Source: Haberlea rhodopensis
Lineage: Eukaryota > Streptophyta > Magnoliopsida > Lamiales > Gesneriaceae
Reading direction: 5' to 3'
DNA length: 64,000 nucleotides
Assembly: GCA_907163345.1 (NCBI GenBank)
Contig: CAJQUN010000143.1
Coordinates: 124,001-188,000, forward strand
Below the pieces are notes generated by a model, which saw only the letters and a list, made by a program, of their open reading frames with translations, was not told where the DNA came from and ran no database searches. The stretch's first letter is position 1. Each line of letters starts with the position of its first letter. Below, one piece after another: positions 1 to 12,444 of the stretch. The position numbers were made by a program, and so were the translations under genes.

Positions 1-6
1 TATTTT

Positions 7-1032
7 GTGCCTTCTATTACTAAAAACATAATATCTATTTCTTGTTTGGACAAGTATGGTTTTTCATTTATAATAAAGGACAATTGTTGTTCTATTTATT
101 TAAATGATATGTTTTATGCTAGTGCACAAATGGTGAATGATCTTTATGTATTAAATCTTGATATGCCTATCTATAACATAAATACTAAAAGGATTAAAAA
201 TAATGATTGTAATCCGACTTATCTCTGGCACTGTCGCTTGGGCCACATAAACGAGAACCGCATATCTAAACTTCATAATGATGGAGTATTAGATTCATTT
301 GATTTTGAATCATATGAAACATGCGAATCTTGTTTAATGGGCAAGATGACTAAAGCCCCTTTCAAGGGACATGTTGAAAGGGCAAATGTTTTATTGGGAC
401 TAATACATAGTGATGTATGTGGACCAATAAGTACACAAGCTAGAGGTGGTTTTCAATACTTCGTTACATTTACTGATGACCTCAGTAGATATGGGTATGT
501 GTACCTAATGAAACATAAACATGAAACCTTTGAAAAGTTCAAAGATTTCAAGAATGAAGTACAAAACCAACTTGGCAAAAGTATCAAAATCCTTCGATCA
601 GATCGAGGAGGAGAATACTTAAGCCAAGAGTTTCATGACTATCTAAAAGAGTGTGGGATAGTCCCACAACTCACTCCTCCGTATACTCCACAATGGAATG
701 GTGTATCCGAGAGGAGAAATCGAACCTTGTTAGACATGGTTAGATCAATGATGAGTCATGCAGATCTTCCGATATCGTTTTGGGGACACGCTTTAGCAAC
801 AGCGATTTTCTTACTGAACCGTGTTCCATCTAAATCAGTGGAAAAGACACCATATGAGATATGGACTGGGAAGCGTCCTAGTATGTCTTTTATGAATATT
901 GGGGTTGTGAGGCTTTTGTTAGACGTCACGCCACTAACAAACTTGGACCCAAATCTGATAAGTGTTTATTTGTGGGGTATCCTAAGGAAACGAAAGGATA
1001 CTATTTCTACTATCCCACCGAGAACAAAGTAG
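7..1032 (+). pseudogene. copia integrase fragment of element A, frameshifted
   Basis: This reading frame carries the copia integrase: the HHCC zinc region (HCRLGH about residue 75, CESC about residue 106) and the catalytic core, including DVCGP, FTDDLSRYGYVYL and SDRGGEY, then the NGVSERRNRTLLDMVRSMM block typical of copia integrases. The catalytic aspartate of SDRGGEY is intact here, unlike in copy B. Compared with copy B, one base is missing near 899, so the protein runs into a foreign tail and stops at 1030-1032. The original polyprotein would have continued into reverse transcriptase. The upstream gag and protease lie outside the window. It is a broken part of a pol polyprotein, not an independent gene. 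Confidence 0.9.
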
Positions 1033-1147
1033 TTGTTGCTCGGACTGGTGTATTTCTTGAAAGAGAATTTATTTCTAGAAAACCAGTGGGAGAAAAATAG
1101 AACTTAGTGAAGTTCAACCACAAGAAAACACTGAACCTGAGATTGAG

Positions 1148-2803
1148 ATGGAAACAGAGCAGGCACCGCAAGCTGTTGTGGAAGAAGCACCTGCTCAAGA
1201 GACACAAGCCCAGCGTAGGTCTGTAAGAGTACACCGGGAGCCACAGAGATATGGATTTCTTGTGACTCAACAAGGTGACTTACTACTTATTGATGAGGAT
1301 GAGCCGTCATCTTATCAACAAGCTATAATGGGCAATGATTCTGAGAAATGGCAAGAGGCCATGAAATCTGAGATGGAATCCATGTATGCAAACCAAGTAT
1401 GGACTTTGGTTGATCCACCTGAAGGGGTACGACCCATAGGGTGCAAATGGATTTTCAAGAAAAAGACCGATATGGATGGTAACGTACAAACCTATAAAGG
1501 TCGGCTGGTTGCAAAAGGATTCAAACAAATTCATGGTATTGACTATGATGAAACCTTTTCACTAGTGGCCATGGTTAAATCCATAAGGATCTTACTTGCA
1601 ATAGCTGCATTTCATGATTATGAAATCTGGCAGATGGATGTCAAAACAGCTTTCCTTAATGGAAATCTGCTCGAGGATGTGTACATGACACAGCCCGAGG
1701 GTTTTGTCGATCCAAAGGATGCTAGAAAGATATGCAAGCTACAACGATCCATTTATGGATTGAAGCAAGCTTCTCGGAGTTGGAATCTTCGTTTTGATGA
1801 TGCAATCAAAGAGTTTGGTTTTATCAAAAATGAAGATGAACCTTGTGTCTACAAGAAGGTCAGTGGGAGCGTAATCATTTTCTTAGTGTTGTATGTAGAT
1901 GACATACTTCTTATTAGAAATGATATCCCTGCCTTGCAATCTGTAAAGATTTGGCTAGGGAATTGCTTTTCGATGAAAGACTTGGGAGAAGCCACCTATG
2001 TATTAGGAATCAAGATCTATAGAGATAGATCGAGAAGGCTTCTTGGTCTAAGTCAAAGTACATACATAGACAAGGTGCTTAAAAGGTTTAGCATGCAAGA
2101 ATCCAAGAAAGGATTCGTGCCTATGACACATGGTATTTATCTCTCGAAGGAACAGTGTCCTTCAACACCAGATGAGAGACAACGCATGAGTAAGATTCCA
2201 TACGCGTCAGCTATTGGATCTATCATGTATGTCATGATATGTACTCGTCCCGATGTATCGTATGCTTTGAGCATGACGAGCAGATATCAAGTTGATCCAG
2301 GTGAAGGTCTCTGGATTGCTGTCAAGAATATCCTAAAGTACTTGAGAAGGACTAAGGATACATTCTTGATTTTTGGAGGTGAGGAAGAGCTCAATGTAAT
2401 GGGTTACACTGATGCAAGCTTCCAAACCGACAAAGATGATTTTCGATCGCAATCTGGATATGTGTATTGCCTGAATGGAGGTGCTGTGAGCTGGAAGAGT
2501 TCAAAGCAAGAAACAGTAGCCGATTCTACAACGGAAGCTGAGTATATTGCTGCCTCGGATGCAGCAAAGGAAGCTGTTTGGATGAGGAAGTTCATTTCTG
2601 AACTTGGAGTGGTGCCTAGCATTAAAGATCCGATAGAACTTTATTGTGACAACAATGGAGCGATCGCCTTGGCTAAGGAACCAAGATCTCACCAAAGATC
2701 CAAGCACATACTTAGGCGTTTCCATTTCATTCGAGAAATCGTTGAAAGGGGAGATGTTAAAATATGCAAAGTACCAACAGAGATAATGTATCTGACCCAT
2801 TGA
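1148..2803 (+). pseudogene. copia reverse transcriptase / RNase H fragment of element A
   Basis: A long uninterrupted frame of 551 codons covers the copia reverse transcriptase and RNase H. It includes the entry block (EAMKSEMESMYANQVWTLV), the QMDVKTAFLNG motif, the YGLKQASR block, the catalytic YVDDILL, and the RNase H motifs YTDASFQTD, TTEAEYIAA and YCDNNGAIALA. The ATG at 1148 is an internal methionine of the former polyprotein, not a real start. The frame differs from the upstream integrase frame because bases were lost near 899 and 1081. Near 2780 another short deletion relative to copy B changes the last residues. The enzyme domains look otherwise intact, so this is a fairly young but inactive copy. 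Confidence 0.9.
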
Positions 2804-2895
2804 CGAAGCCGCTGTCACAGCAGAAGCATGATCGTCATACTAGATCTCTAGGCATTAGGTATATGTCTGAGTGGTCTTAGTGCAAGTGGGAGATT

Positions 2896-4384
2896 TGTTG
2901 GGATATGCCCTAAGACAAGTCATTAGATGATTGTTTAAGACTTACAATGTTTATGATTTTATGAATGGCAATTCATTATTATATATTATTCTTTTAATTG
3001 TGCATTGTGAATTAATATATATGTTAATGTCCTTAGAATAATATTGTATTATTCTTAAAGATGTCCCTAGTCAAGTATTATCATGAATTGGGATAATGAT
3101 AATACGTAGAGACTAGTATATGTTGATCGATGAATTTTTCATTGATGTGAGATATCAAATCAACATATGGGTACATGTTAGAGAACGATGTACTGGACAG
3201 ACCCACCATGAGATTGCAACATGGATAGTTATATGATCGTCATATGCAATTCTCATAGTGATAATAATGTATGTAATCCTTACGACTTGTGATCATCAGA
3301 GATCCCAACATAAGGAGTTATGTATCTTGATATCGTCAAACGTTACCCGTAACAGGGTAATCTATAAAAGCGACTATTGGATACACTACGAATTATGTAG
3401 AGGGATGTTGACTGATCGAGATAGGATTTGTCCCTCCTATATAACAAGAGATGTGTTTGGCCCTTGATCAAGTGAGAACTAAAATGCATGGCCATGCTCG
3501 AATGAGTCGATATGAGATATCGAGCTTATTCGTTTATTCTAGTTCTACTTGGGGATCAAGAAATAAAGATTGGATATACGAGTATGACTGTTCCATGACT
3601 CGTGTTCAATCTAAACACAAAGGACAAAGGGATTAAGTTACATGGTTAATATTATCACAAGTTCTAAAGGTTATGTCGAGTCATTGACATTCTTGTAATT
3701 TGGGTAGCATTGATGTGTTGCTAGATACCGCTCAATGCTTGAGACGTAAAATGAGATTTTATGTCACTACCAACATTACAAGATCCTATCGGGTCGCACA
3801 AAAGATTAAATCAAGACGGGAAATTAAATTCATGGGATGAATTAAATAATTAAGAGGAGTCTTAATTAATAATCATAATGATTAATTAAATCATGGGCTT
3901 AAGCCCATGAGGCTTTATGAAAGCCTTTAATTAATCATATAAAATATGATTGCAAGGGGTTTTAATGTGATAACACTTCAATAAACAAAACCTAATACCA
4001 AGCAAGCTACACACGGCCGCACGATCTTGAGCTCTCGTCTACTTCATAGCCGAGTGGTTCTTGGTGATCTTGTGCCAATTTTGATTGTGAATCAAGTGTG
4101 TTTTTGGTTCCGGTTTAATAACTTGTCTACAACTTGTTATTAAACTATCCATTCACCCGATTTGATCGTGTGGATACCGTTGAGGCAAAACTCATCGAGT
4201 TTTGCTATTGACTCGGAGAAGGCGTTGGACGTTTGTGCTGCTACGTGGATTCTGCTTCAAACACGCTACAAGGGTAAGACCTTCGTATTCCTTTATCCGA
4301 TATGATAACCTATGTATAGATCTGCTGGTTTGTAATCCTAAAAATTTTATTCCGCTGCGTTTTATGCTCATAGGATTACTTACA
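2896..4384 (+). repeat. 3' LTR of copia element A
   Basis: It begins TGTTGGGATATG just after a purine-rich tract (AAGTGGGAGAT) and ends GGATTACTTACA, giving TG...CA termini over 1489 bp. It aligns along its whole length with the copy B LTRs at 5244-6746 and 12445-13950. A TATA-like CTATATAAC lies near 3436. Small differences in the final third (for example near 3830-3990) show that it is a different insertion from copy B. Confidence 0.92.
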
Positions 4385-5208
4385 GACGTTGCCATCCAGG
4401 GAGTATCATTTAAAATTCATTAGCATTTACTTTTGTTGTAAATTATGAATTTCATTATTGTGATTATGGGATTTTGTGTATTGGTATGCTCACCCCGTTG
4501 GGGGCTGTCTCTGTTGGGGCAGGTGAACAGGTACATCGATGGCTTTGGAGATGAGCTCGAGCTGTTGATTGGATGTACTCCCAGGATCGTGGTACCAGGG
4601 TTTGATGGAGCACGGTATCGTACAGGGTACTCATATACACCTGAGGGTTATATACATATTCATGATGCTCGTATGTGAGCACGGTTATACTTGTATATGG
4701 GTTGTATATAAAGGCATGAGCCTTTCTCTCTTTCATTCTATGTTGCATGCAATTAAGGGTAGAATTGCTAATGATATGAGAGTCATTGGTGTATTATGTG
4801 GGTGTTGAAACCCACTTTATGTTGTCTTATGTGTGGTGTCTTCCCTGGCTGGGAATTTACTTGGTGTTGCTGTATTCTGTTAAGTATGTGTTTTCCCTGG
4901 CCGGGAACTATATTATGTGATGTGCTTTTATTTCGTGATGGCTCTATTTATGGGGAGACTCTGCCCAAATTTTTATAAAAGTCCACAATGTAAAAAGTGG
5001 CGTAATGGGGATGGTAATGGGCGAACTCTATGAGTCTATTTGTTGTTAGGATGATGATCTTATAACATTGCACATTAAAGAAAATTTTGTGATTGCCATT
5101 CAATGGTAAATCATCATCTGAGATTCCCGAGTGAGTTTTATTGAAAGCATGTGCCACACATAGCGGTTAATACACTAATCATGGGTTAAGGGCTATGGGG
5201 TCCTTACA
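4385..5208 (+). repeat. R-family gypsy LTR, 3' remainder
   Basis: This matches the 3' third of the R-family LTR (compare 31869-32670 and 55664-56436): the CACCCCGTTGGGGGCTGTC block, the TTCCC-tggct-GGGAA and TTCCC-tggcc-GGGAA hairpins and the terminal GGTCCTTACA. The 5' two thirds of this LTR lie beyond copia element A, outside the window. No coding capacity. Confidence 0.88.
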
Positions 5209-5243
5209 CCGCCCGTAGGCGAAACCACTCCAACGCTCAATTC
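5209..5243. other. 35-bp unassigned spacer
   Basis: Between the end of the R-family LTR (terminal CA at 5208) and the start of copia element B there are 35 bp, beginning CCGCCCGTAGG, that match nothing else I see here. They may be old target DNA of the R element. Confidence 0.5.
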
Positions 5244-6746
5244 TGTTGGGATATGCCCTAAGACAAGTCATTAGATGATTGTTTTGACATACAATGTTTA
5301 TGATTTTATGAAATGGCAATTCATTATTATATATTATTCGATTAACTGTGCATTGTGAATTAATATATATGTTAATGTCCTTAGAATAATATTGTATTAT
5401 TCTTAAACATTGTCCCTAGTCAAGTATTATCATGAATATGGATAATGATAATACGTAGAGACTAGTATGTGTTGATTGATGAATTGTTCATTGATATGAG
5501 ATATCAAATCAACACATGGGTACATGTTAGAGAACGATGTACTGGACAGACCCACCATGAGAATGCAACATGGATAGTTATATGATCGTCATATGCAATT
5601 CTCATAGTGATAATAATGTATGTAATCCTTACGACTTGTGATCATCAGAGATCCCAACATAAGGAGTTATGTATCTTGATATTGTCAAACGTTACCCGTA
5701 ACAGGGTAAACTATAAAGGCGACTATTGGATACACTACGAATTATGTAGAGGGATGTTGACTGATCGAGATAGGATTTGTCCCTCCTATATAACAGGAGA
5801 TGTGTTTTGCCCTTGATCAAGTGAGAACTAAAATGCATGGCCATGCTCGAATGAGTCGATATGAGATATCGAGCTTATTCGTTTATTCTAGTTCTACTTG
5901 GGGATCAAGAAATAAAGATTGAATATACGAGTATGACTATTCCATGACTCGTGTTCAATCTAAACACAAAGGACAAAAGGATTAAGTTACATGGTTAATA
6001 TTATCACAAGTTCTAAAGGTTATGTCGAGTCATTGACATTCTTGTAATTTGGGTAGCATTGATGTGTTGCTAGATACCGCTCAATGCTTGCAACATAAAT
6101 GAGATTTTATGTCACTACCAACATTACAAGATCCTATCGGGTCGCACAAAAGATTAAATTAATTAGAAAAATTAAATTCATTGGATGAATTAATTAATTA
6201 AGAAGAGTCTTAATTAAAAGATTATAAGGATTTAATTAAATCATGGGTTTAGGCCCATGAGGCTTTAAGAAAGCCTTAAACCTTAATTAAATTTATAATA
6301 TAAATACAAGGTTATGATTAATTGTTTAGAAGACAATTCATATCATTCCAACCTACACAAAAGCAACACACGGCCGCCTCCTCTCCAAGCTCTCTCGGCT
6401 TCATCATAGCCGAAGTGAGTTGTGGTGATTTTCGTGCCATTCCTGATTTAGAATTGAGTGTGTTTCTTATTCCGGTTTAAGAACTTGTCTAGCAACATGT
6501 TCTTAAACTATCCCTTCATTCGATTTGATCGTGTGGATACCGTTGAGGCAAAACTTGACAAGTTTTGCTAGTGACTCGAAGGAGACGTTGGGCGTGGTGC
6601 TGCTCCATGGAATCTGCTCAAACACGCTACAAGGGTGAGACTTTTGTAAACCTTCATCCGATATGAACCCCTATGTATAGGTCCGCGGTTTAGTAATCCA
6701 AAATTTTATTATTCCGCTGCGTTCCATGCTTGTTGGATTACTTACA
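5244..6746 (+). repeat. 5' LTR of copia element B
   Basis: 1503 bp with TG...CA ends (TGTTGGGATATG at the start, GGATTACTTACA at the end), directly followed by the primer-binding site. A TATA-like CTATATAAC is at about 5785-5793, which would place transcription initiation about 570 bp into the LTR. Confidence 0.93.
5785..5793 (+). promoter_or_regulatory. TATA-like box in copia LTR
   Basis: CTATATAAC is conserved at the same place in all three LTR copies (near 3436, 5785 and 12986). Position and sequence fit an LTR core promoter; the start site itself is not visible. Confidence 0.5.
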
Positions 6747-6747
6747 G

Positions 6748-6760
6748 TGGTATCAGAGCC
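6748..6760 (+). promoter_or_regulatory. primer-binding site (initiator Met tRNA) of copia B
   Basis: TGGTATCAGAGCC begins one base after the LTR end. It is complementary to the 3' end of plant initiator Met-tRNA, the usual primer for these elements. Confidence 0.93.
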
Positions 6761-8470
6761 GTGTACAAGGCTCATATCGGATTTATGTGGTTAAACTGTT
6801 TTAATCATATTAGAATTATATTGCATGCTATTAAAACTGTATAAACATATATGATATGTTAATATCGAGTTTGTGAAAATCATCGTAAAATTGTATTTGA
6901 TATAATTGGCGAATAATCAAATTAATTGGGCAATGTTTCGGCCACCACCTAGCACAATTGACACACGGCTTAGCCACATGAGGGCTACGGTTTTTGAACC
7001 CTTGGCTCGAGATGGCCTAGTCGTTGTGGCTAATGTTCGTGCATGGAGGTTTCGAGATATGGATGACTTTGGCTCGATAATGGTTCAAGCATGCATGGAT
7101 AAGTGGCTTCACCACATGAGAGCTAGGGTTTTCGAACCCTTGGCTCGAGATGGTTGAGCCACCACCGTGCATGACCTGACCATGATTCGTGGCTCAAGAA
7201 TTCCGGCGTTTCGAACAAGTTGGCTCGATGAAAACTCAAAGTGGTGCGAGGCGGCCGCCGCCGCTCGCTCGAGGCTCGGCCATGGGCTAGGGTTTCGAAC
7301 CCTAGGCCCATAATTGGTCCATCCGTGTGTTTGGGTGGTTCGAACCATGGTGGTTCGTGGCTTAGTCGCTTAAGTTCGTGGCATGGGATGTCCCGAGCGT
7401 ACGATAATTTTTAAAAATTCTATTTTACAGTTTTAATTAGAATTAAATTTAAAATGTTTAGAATTTAATTAATTAAATGTTAAAGCATGCTTTATGTGTT
7501 GTTTGAGCATGGTGCATGGTTATAGCCCTTTGACCTATTAGATAGGATTTGTGAATGTTTGTAATTTATAATACGACCTGCGAGTCGTGCCTTCTCTATT
7601 TTATTCTAAATGTAATCCCTCCCCTATGTTCCCCTCGAATGTGAATCGAGGAATTCTATATCTTGTAAATAGTGTAGTTTATTTTGTTGATGGTGATCAA
7701 TGAAGATGGAGCATCAAGCCGGGATGAGGCGGCCATTCACAAATTGGAGCCAAAGGAAGGTGCTTGTGAAGTTACCTTAGGTTGACTCTTAGGAATTTCT
7801 CATTGGCTTGAGAAAATCACTAGTAGGGGCTATAACCATGTCATGTTTAATTATGTTTGTTGATGCATGATTTATCTTATGTTTTAGATTGATAATTGTA
7901 TTACACACATATGTAGATATGTATACAACTATATGTAGTAGACATATTTTAAATTATCAAACTAATCATGAGATCAATAAATCCTTCTAAAATATTAAGT
8001 TTTAGATGCCTTCCAAAATTAAAAGTACTCGTCAAAAACTTCGATTGTACATATGTGGGTTTTCCAAAGCAAAGCACTGTGCAATCTTAGTAAGGCGCGA
8101 AAGGGTAAAAGTGATATCTGTTATACTTTAAATTGGGTACGACTTAACTAGGTTATCTCAATAGAATTGGGAACCTAGAGGCATGGGTTGGATAATAATT
8201 TATTTGATGAATTGAACAAAGTGTTGTTCGTCCAACTATCCAAGAATTACATGTGATGTAATTGACAAAGTGTTGTCTACCTAAATAACCGAGTCTTGGG
8301 CGATTAGCCAAAGCTAACTCAAGATTAGGCGAAATATGGATCTTGGCCCACTAAAGGTTTCGAGGGTTGATATATTTTTTTTTTTAAATAGTGGGAGTAT
8401 CATTTAATATAAGACAATGTTAAATGATTAAATCATAAACTTATTTTGCATATTTATATTGTAGATATCC
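6761..8470 (+). other. untranslated leader of copia B
   Basis: About 1.7 kb without a credible gene. It contains three related copies of a GGGTTTCGAACCC-type inverted repeat (near 6988-7008, 7125-7140 and 7284-7309) embedded in a repeated segment ending CTTGGCTCGAGATGG. One hairpin (AGGGTT-ttcg-AACCCT) carries a UUCG-type tetraloop. Further on it is AT-rich, with a T-run near 8371. Confidence 0.7.
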
Positions 8471-9337
8471 ATGGCAACTAACAACGTAACAAGCACTTTA
8501 TCACTGCGATCGGTCCTTGAGAAGGAAAAATTAAATGGGACAAATTTCCTAGACTGGCATAGGAACTTGAGGATAGTCCTCAAACAAGAAAAGAAACAAT
8601 ATGTCCTAGAGGAACCCTTACCTGCTGAGGAACCTCCCCTAACGGCTACAAGAGCCGATAAAGATGCTTACAAGAAGCATCAAAGTGACGCACTTGATGT
8701 TGGATGCCTTATGCTTGCCACCATGAACTCTGAGCTTCAGAAGCAACATGAGGAAATGGAGGCGTTTGATATGATCGAGCACCTTAAGAAACTGTACCAA
8801 CAACAAGCAAGACAAGAGAGGTATGACGTCTCTAAGGCGTTATTCCAGTGTAGAACGGTAGAAGGAAGTCTGGTTGGAACTCATGTACTCAAGATGATTG
8901 GGTATATTGAGAATCTGGAGAAGCTGGGTTTTCCTTTGGACCAAGAGTTGGCCACTGACGTGATCTTGCAATCGTTGCCTGAAAGCTTCAGTCAATTTGT
9001 CTTAAATTACAATATGATTGAAATAGAAAAGACACTACCACAGTTACTTGGCATGCTTAGAACTTTTGAAGCAAATAGCAAGAAGTCTAAACCTACAAAT
9101 GTTCTTATTGTGAATAAGAGCAAAGGAAAGACTAAAGCTAAGAGCTTCAAGAAGAACAAGAAGGTCTTTGTTAAATCTAAGCCAAAGTCTTCTACACTGA
9201 AACCAAAGGGAGGGATAGCGAAGGACGGGAACTGTTTCCATTGCGGTGAGACCGGTCATTGGAAAAGAAACTGCAAAGTATATCTGGAGGATCTAAAGAA
9301 AGGAAGTGTGACTTCCACTTTAGGTATTTTGTTATAG
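8471..9337 (+). CDS. copia Gag (capsid/nucleocapsid) of element B
   Basis: 288 codons starting at ATGGCAACTAAC, the only good start after the leader. The N-terminal two thirds resemble the UBN2-type capsid of copia Gag: a LNGTNFLDWHRNLRIVLKQ block near residue 20, then the helical LYQQQARQERYDVSKALF region. The C-terminal third is lysine-rich (KSKGKTKAKSFKKNKK), followed by one CCHC zinc knuckle, CFHCGETGHWKRNC, about residues 256-269. Gag forms the particle that packages element RNA in the cytoplasm. The frame ends at TAG 9335-9337, where a one-base loss in a T-run moves protease into another frame. In this superfamily gag and pol are usually one open frame, so the break is probably decay. 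Confidence 0.92.
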   Translation: MATNNVTSTLSLRSVLEKEKLNGTNFLDWHRNLRIVLKQEKKQYVLEEPLPAEEPPLTATRADKDAYKKHQSDALDVGCLMLATMNSELQKQHEEMEAFDMIEHLKKLYQQQARQERYDVSKALFQCRTVEGSLVGTHVLKMIGYIENLEKLGFPLDQELATDVILQSLPESFSQFVLNYNMIEIEKTLPQLLGMLRTFEANSKKSKPTNVLIVNKSKGKTKAKSFKKNKKVFVKSKPKSSTLKPKGGIAKDGNCFHCGETGHWKRNCKVYLEDLKKGSVTSTLGILL

Positions 9338-12300
9338 AAGTCAATTTATCTACTTCTTCATCATGGGTATTAGATACTGGATGTGGATCTCACATTTGTG
9401 TAAATGTGCAGGACCTCAAAAAGAGTAGATTGTTGGCGAAAGGCGAAGTTGATCTCCGAGTTGGAAATGGAGCAAGAGTTGCTGCATTAGCTATAGGAGA
9501 TTATTATTTATCTTTGCCTTCTGGTTTATCGTTGATTTTAAAAGACTGTTATTTTGTGCCATCCATTACCAAAAACATAATTTCTATTTCTTGTTTAGAC
9601 AAGTGTGGGTTTTCATTTATGATAAAGGACAACTGTTGTTCTATTTATTTAAATGATATGTTTTATGCTAGTGCACAAATGGTGAATGGTCTTTATTTAT
9701 TAAATCTTGATATGCCTATCTATAACATAAATACTAAAAGGATTAAAAATAATGATTGTAATCCGACTTATCTCTGGCATTGTCGCTTGGGCCACATAAA
9801 CGAGAACCACATATCTAAACTTCATGAGGATGGAGTATTAGATTCATTTGATTTTGAATCATATGAAACATGCGAATCTTGTTTAATGGGCAAGAAGACT
9901 AAAGCCCCTTTCAAGGGACATGTTGAAAGGGCAAATGTTTTATTGGGACTAATACATAGTGATGTATGTGGACCAATAAGTACACAAGCTAGAGGTGGTT
10001 TTCAATACTTCGTTACATTTACTGATGACCTCAGTAGATATGAGTATGTGTACCTAATGAAACATAAGCATGAAACCTTTGAAAAGTTCAAATATTTCAA
10101 GAATGAAGTACAAAACCAACTTGGCAAAAGTATCAAAATCCTTCGATCATATCGAGGAGGTGAATACTTAAGCCAAGAGTTTCATGACTATCTAAAGGAG
10201 TGTGGGATAGTCCCACAACTCACTCCTCCGTATACTCCACAATGGAATGGCGTATCCGAGAGGAGAAATCGAACCTTGTTGGACATGGTTAGATCAATGA
10301 TGAGTCATGCAGATCTTCCGATATATTTTGGGGACACGCTCTAGAAACAAAGATTTTCTTACTGAACCGTGTTCCATCTAAATCAGTGGAAAAGACACCA
10401 TATGAGATATGGACTGGGAAGCGTCCTAGTATGTCTTTTATGAAGATTTGGGGTTGTGAGGCTTTCGTTAGACGTCACGCCACTAACCAACTTGGACCCA
10501 AATGTGATAAGTGTTTATTTGTGGGGTATCCTAAGGAAACGAAAGGATACTATTTCTATTATCCCACCGAGAACAAAGTAGTTGTTGCTCGGACTGGTGT
10601 ATTTCTTGAAAGAGAATTTATTTCTAGAAAAACCATTGGGAGAAAAATAGAACTTAGTGAAGTTCAACCACAAGAAAACACTGAACCTGAGATTGAGATG
10701 GAAACAGAGCAGGCTCCGCAAGCTGTTGTGGAAGAAGTACCTGCTCAAGAGACACAAGCCCAGCGTAGGTCTGTAAGAGAACACCGGGAGCCACAGAGAT
10801 ATGGATTTCTTGTGACTCAACAAGGTGACTTACTACTTATTGATGAGGATGAGCCGTCATCTTATCAACAAGCTATAATGGGCACTGATTCTGAGAAATG
10901 GCAAGAGGCCATGAAATCTGAGATGGAATCCATGTATGCAAACCAAGTATGAACTTTGGTTGATCCACCTGAAGGGGTACGACCCATAGGGTGCAAATGG
11001 ATTTTCAAGAAAAAGACCGATATGGATGGTAATGTACAAACCTATAAAGGTCGGCTGGTTGCAAAAGGATTCAAACAAATTCATGGTATTGACTATGATG
11101 AAACCTTTTCACCAGTGGCCATGGTTAAATCCATAAGGATCTTACTTGCAATAGCTGCATTTCATGATTATGAAATCTGGCAGATGGATGTCAAAACAGC
11201 TTTCCTTAATGGAAATCTGCTCAAGGATGTGTACATGACACAGCCCGAGGGTTTTGTCGATCCAAAGGATGCTGGAAAGATATGCAAGCTACAACGATCC
11301 ATTTATGGATTGAAGCAAGCTTCTCAGAGTTGGAATCTTCGTTTTGATGATGCAATCAAAGAGTTTGGTTTATCAAAAACGTAGATGAACCTTGTGTCTA
11401 CAAGAAGGTCAGTGGGAGCATAATCATTTTCCTAGTGTTGTATGTAGATGACATACTTCTCATTGGGAATGATATCCCTGCCTTACAATCTGTAAAGATT
11501 TGGCTAGGGAATTGCTTTTCGATGAAAGACTTGGGAGAAGCCACCTATGTATTAGGAATCAAGATCTATAGAGATAGATCGAGAAGGCTTCTTGGCCTAA
11601 GTCAAAGTACATACATAGACAAAGTGCTTAAAAGGTTTAGCATGCAAGAATCAAAGAAATGATTCGTGCCTATGACACATGGTATATATCTCTCGAAGGA
11701 ACAGTGTCCTTCAACACCAGATGAGAGGCAACGCATGAATAAGATTCCATATGCGTCAGCTATTGGATCTATCATGTATGCCATGATATGTACTCGTCCC
11801 GATGTATCGTATGCTTTGAGCATGACGAGCAGATATCAAGTTGATCCAGGTGAAGGTCAATGGATTGCTGTCAAGAATATCCTGAAGTACTTGAGAAGAA
11901 CTAAGGATACATTCTTGATTATGGAGGTGAGGAAGAGCTCAATGTAATTGGTTACACTGATGCAAGCTTTCAAACTGACAAAGATGATTTTCGATCGCAA
12001 TCTGGATATGTGTATTGCCTAAATGGAGGTGCTGTGAGCTGGAAGATTTCAAAGCAAGAAACAGTAGCCGATTCTACAACGGAAGCTGAGTATATTGATG
12101 CCTCGGATGCAGCAAAGGAAGCTGTTTGGATTAGGAAGTTCATTTCTGAACTTGGAGTGGTGTCTAGCATTAAAGATCCGATAGAACTCTATTGTGACAA
12201 CAATGGAGCGATCGCATTGGCTAAGGAACCTAGATCTCACCAAAGATCCAAGCACATACTTAGGCGTTTCCATTTCATTCGAGAAATCGTTGAAAGGGGA

Positions 12301-12429
12301 GATGTTAAAATATGCAAAGTACCAACAGATGATAACGTATCTGACCCATTGACGAAGCCACTGTCACAGCAGAAGCATGATCGTCATACTAGATCTCTAG
12401 GCATTAGGTATATGTCTGAGTGGTCTTAG
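9310..12429 (+). pseudogene. copia pol (protease-integrase-RT-RNase H) of element B, about six lesions
   Basis: Domains come in copia order. Protease has WVLDTGCGSHIC near 9362. Integrase has HCRLGH and CESCLMGK, then a core in which the second catalytic Asp is lost (LRSYRGGEY near 10148, where copy A has SDRGGEY). Reverse transcriptase has QMDVKTAFLNG and YVDDILL. RNase H has the TTEAEYIDA and YCDNNGAIA motifs. Lesions: frameshift from gag near 9330; base loss near 10325; TGG-to-TGA nonsense near 10950; frameshift near 11370; nonsense at 11660; frameshift near 11920. The last part reads to a natural stop at 12429, just before the polypurine tract. The element could not make a working polyprotein. 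Confidence 0.92.
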
Positions 12430-12431
12430 TG

Positions 12432-12443
12432 CAAGTGGGAGAT
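12432..12443 (+). promoter_or_regulatory. polypurine tract of copia B
   Basis: CAAGTGGGAGAT lies immediately 5' of the 3' LTR. It is the expected plus-strand primer position and is identical in element A. Confidence 0.8.
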
Positions 12444-12444
12444 T

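Larger units (their letters stand above)
1..4384 (+). mobile_element. Ty1/copia element A, 3' part (cut by window edge)
   Basis: The window opens inside a copia element: integrase, reverse transcriptase and RNase H sequence, then a polypurine tract and a 3' LTR at 2896-4384. Layout and sequence closely match the complete copy at 5244-13950, so this is a second member of the same family. The LTR start (TGTTGGGATATGCCC) and its 1.5-kb length recall the Angela/BARE lineage, which is an inference. The right flank continues directly into the middle of an R-family gypsy LTR (GACGTTGCCATCC, also found at 31869), so the element inserted into that LTR. The duplicated target would start GACGT; its left copy is outside the window. 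Confidence 0.93.

Noticed and set aside
3258..3467. Short frame MIIMYVILTTCDHQRSQHK repeated at 5607 and 12808
   Set aside because: It lies in the copia LTR, is conserved only because the LTRs are copies, and has no coding signature.
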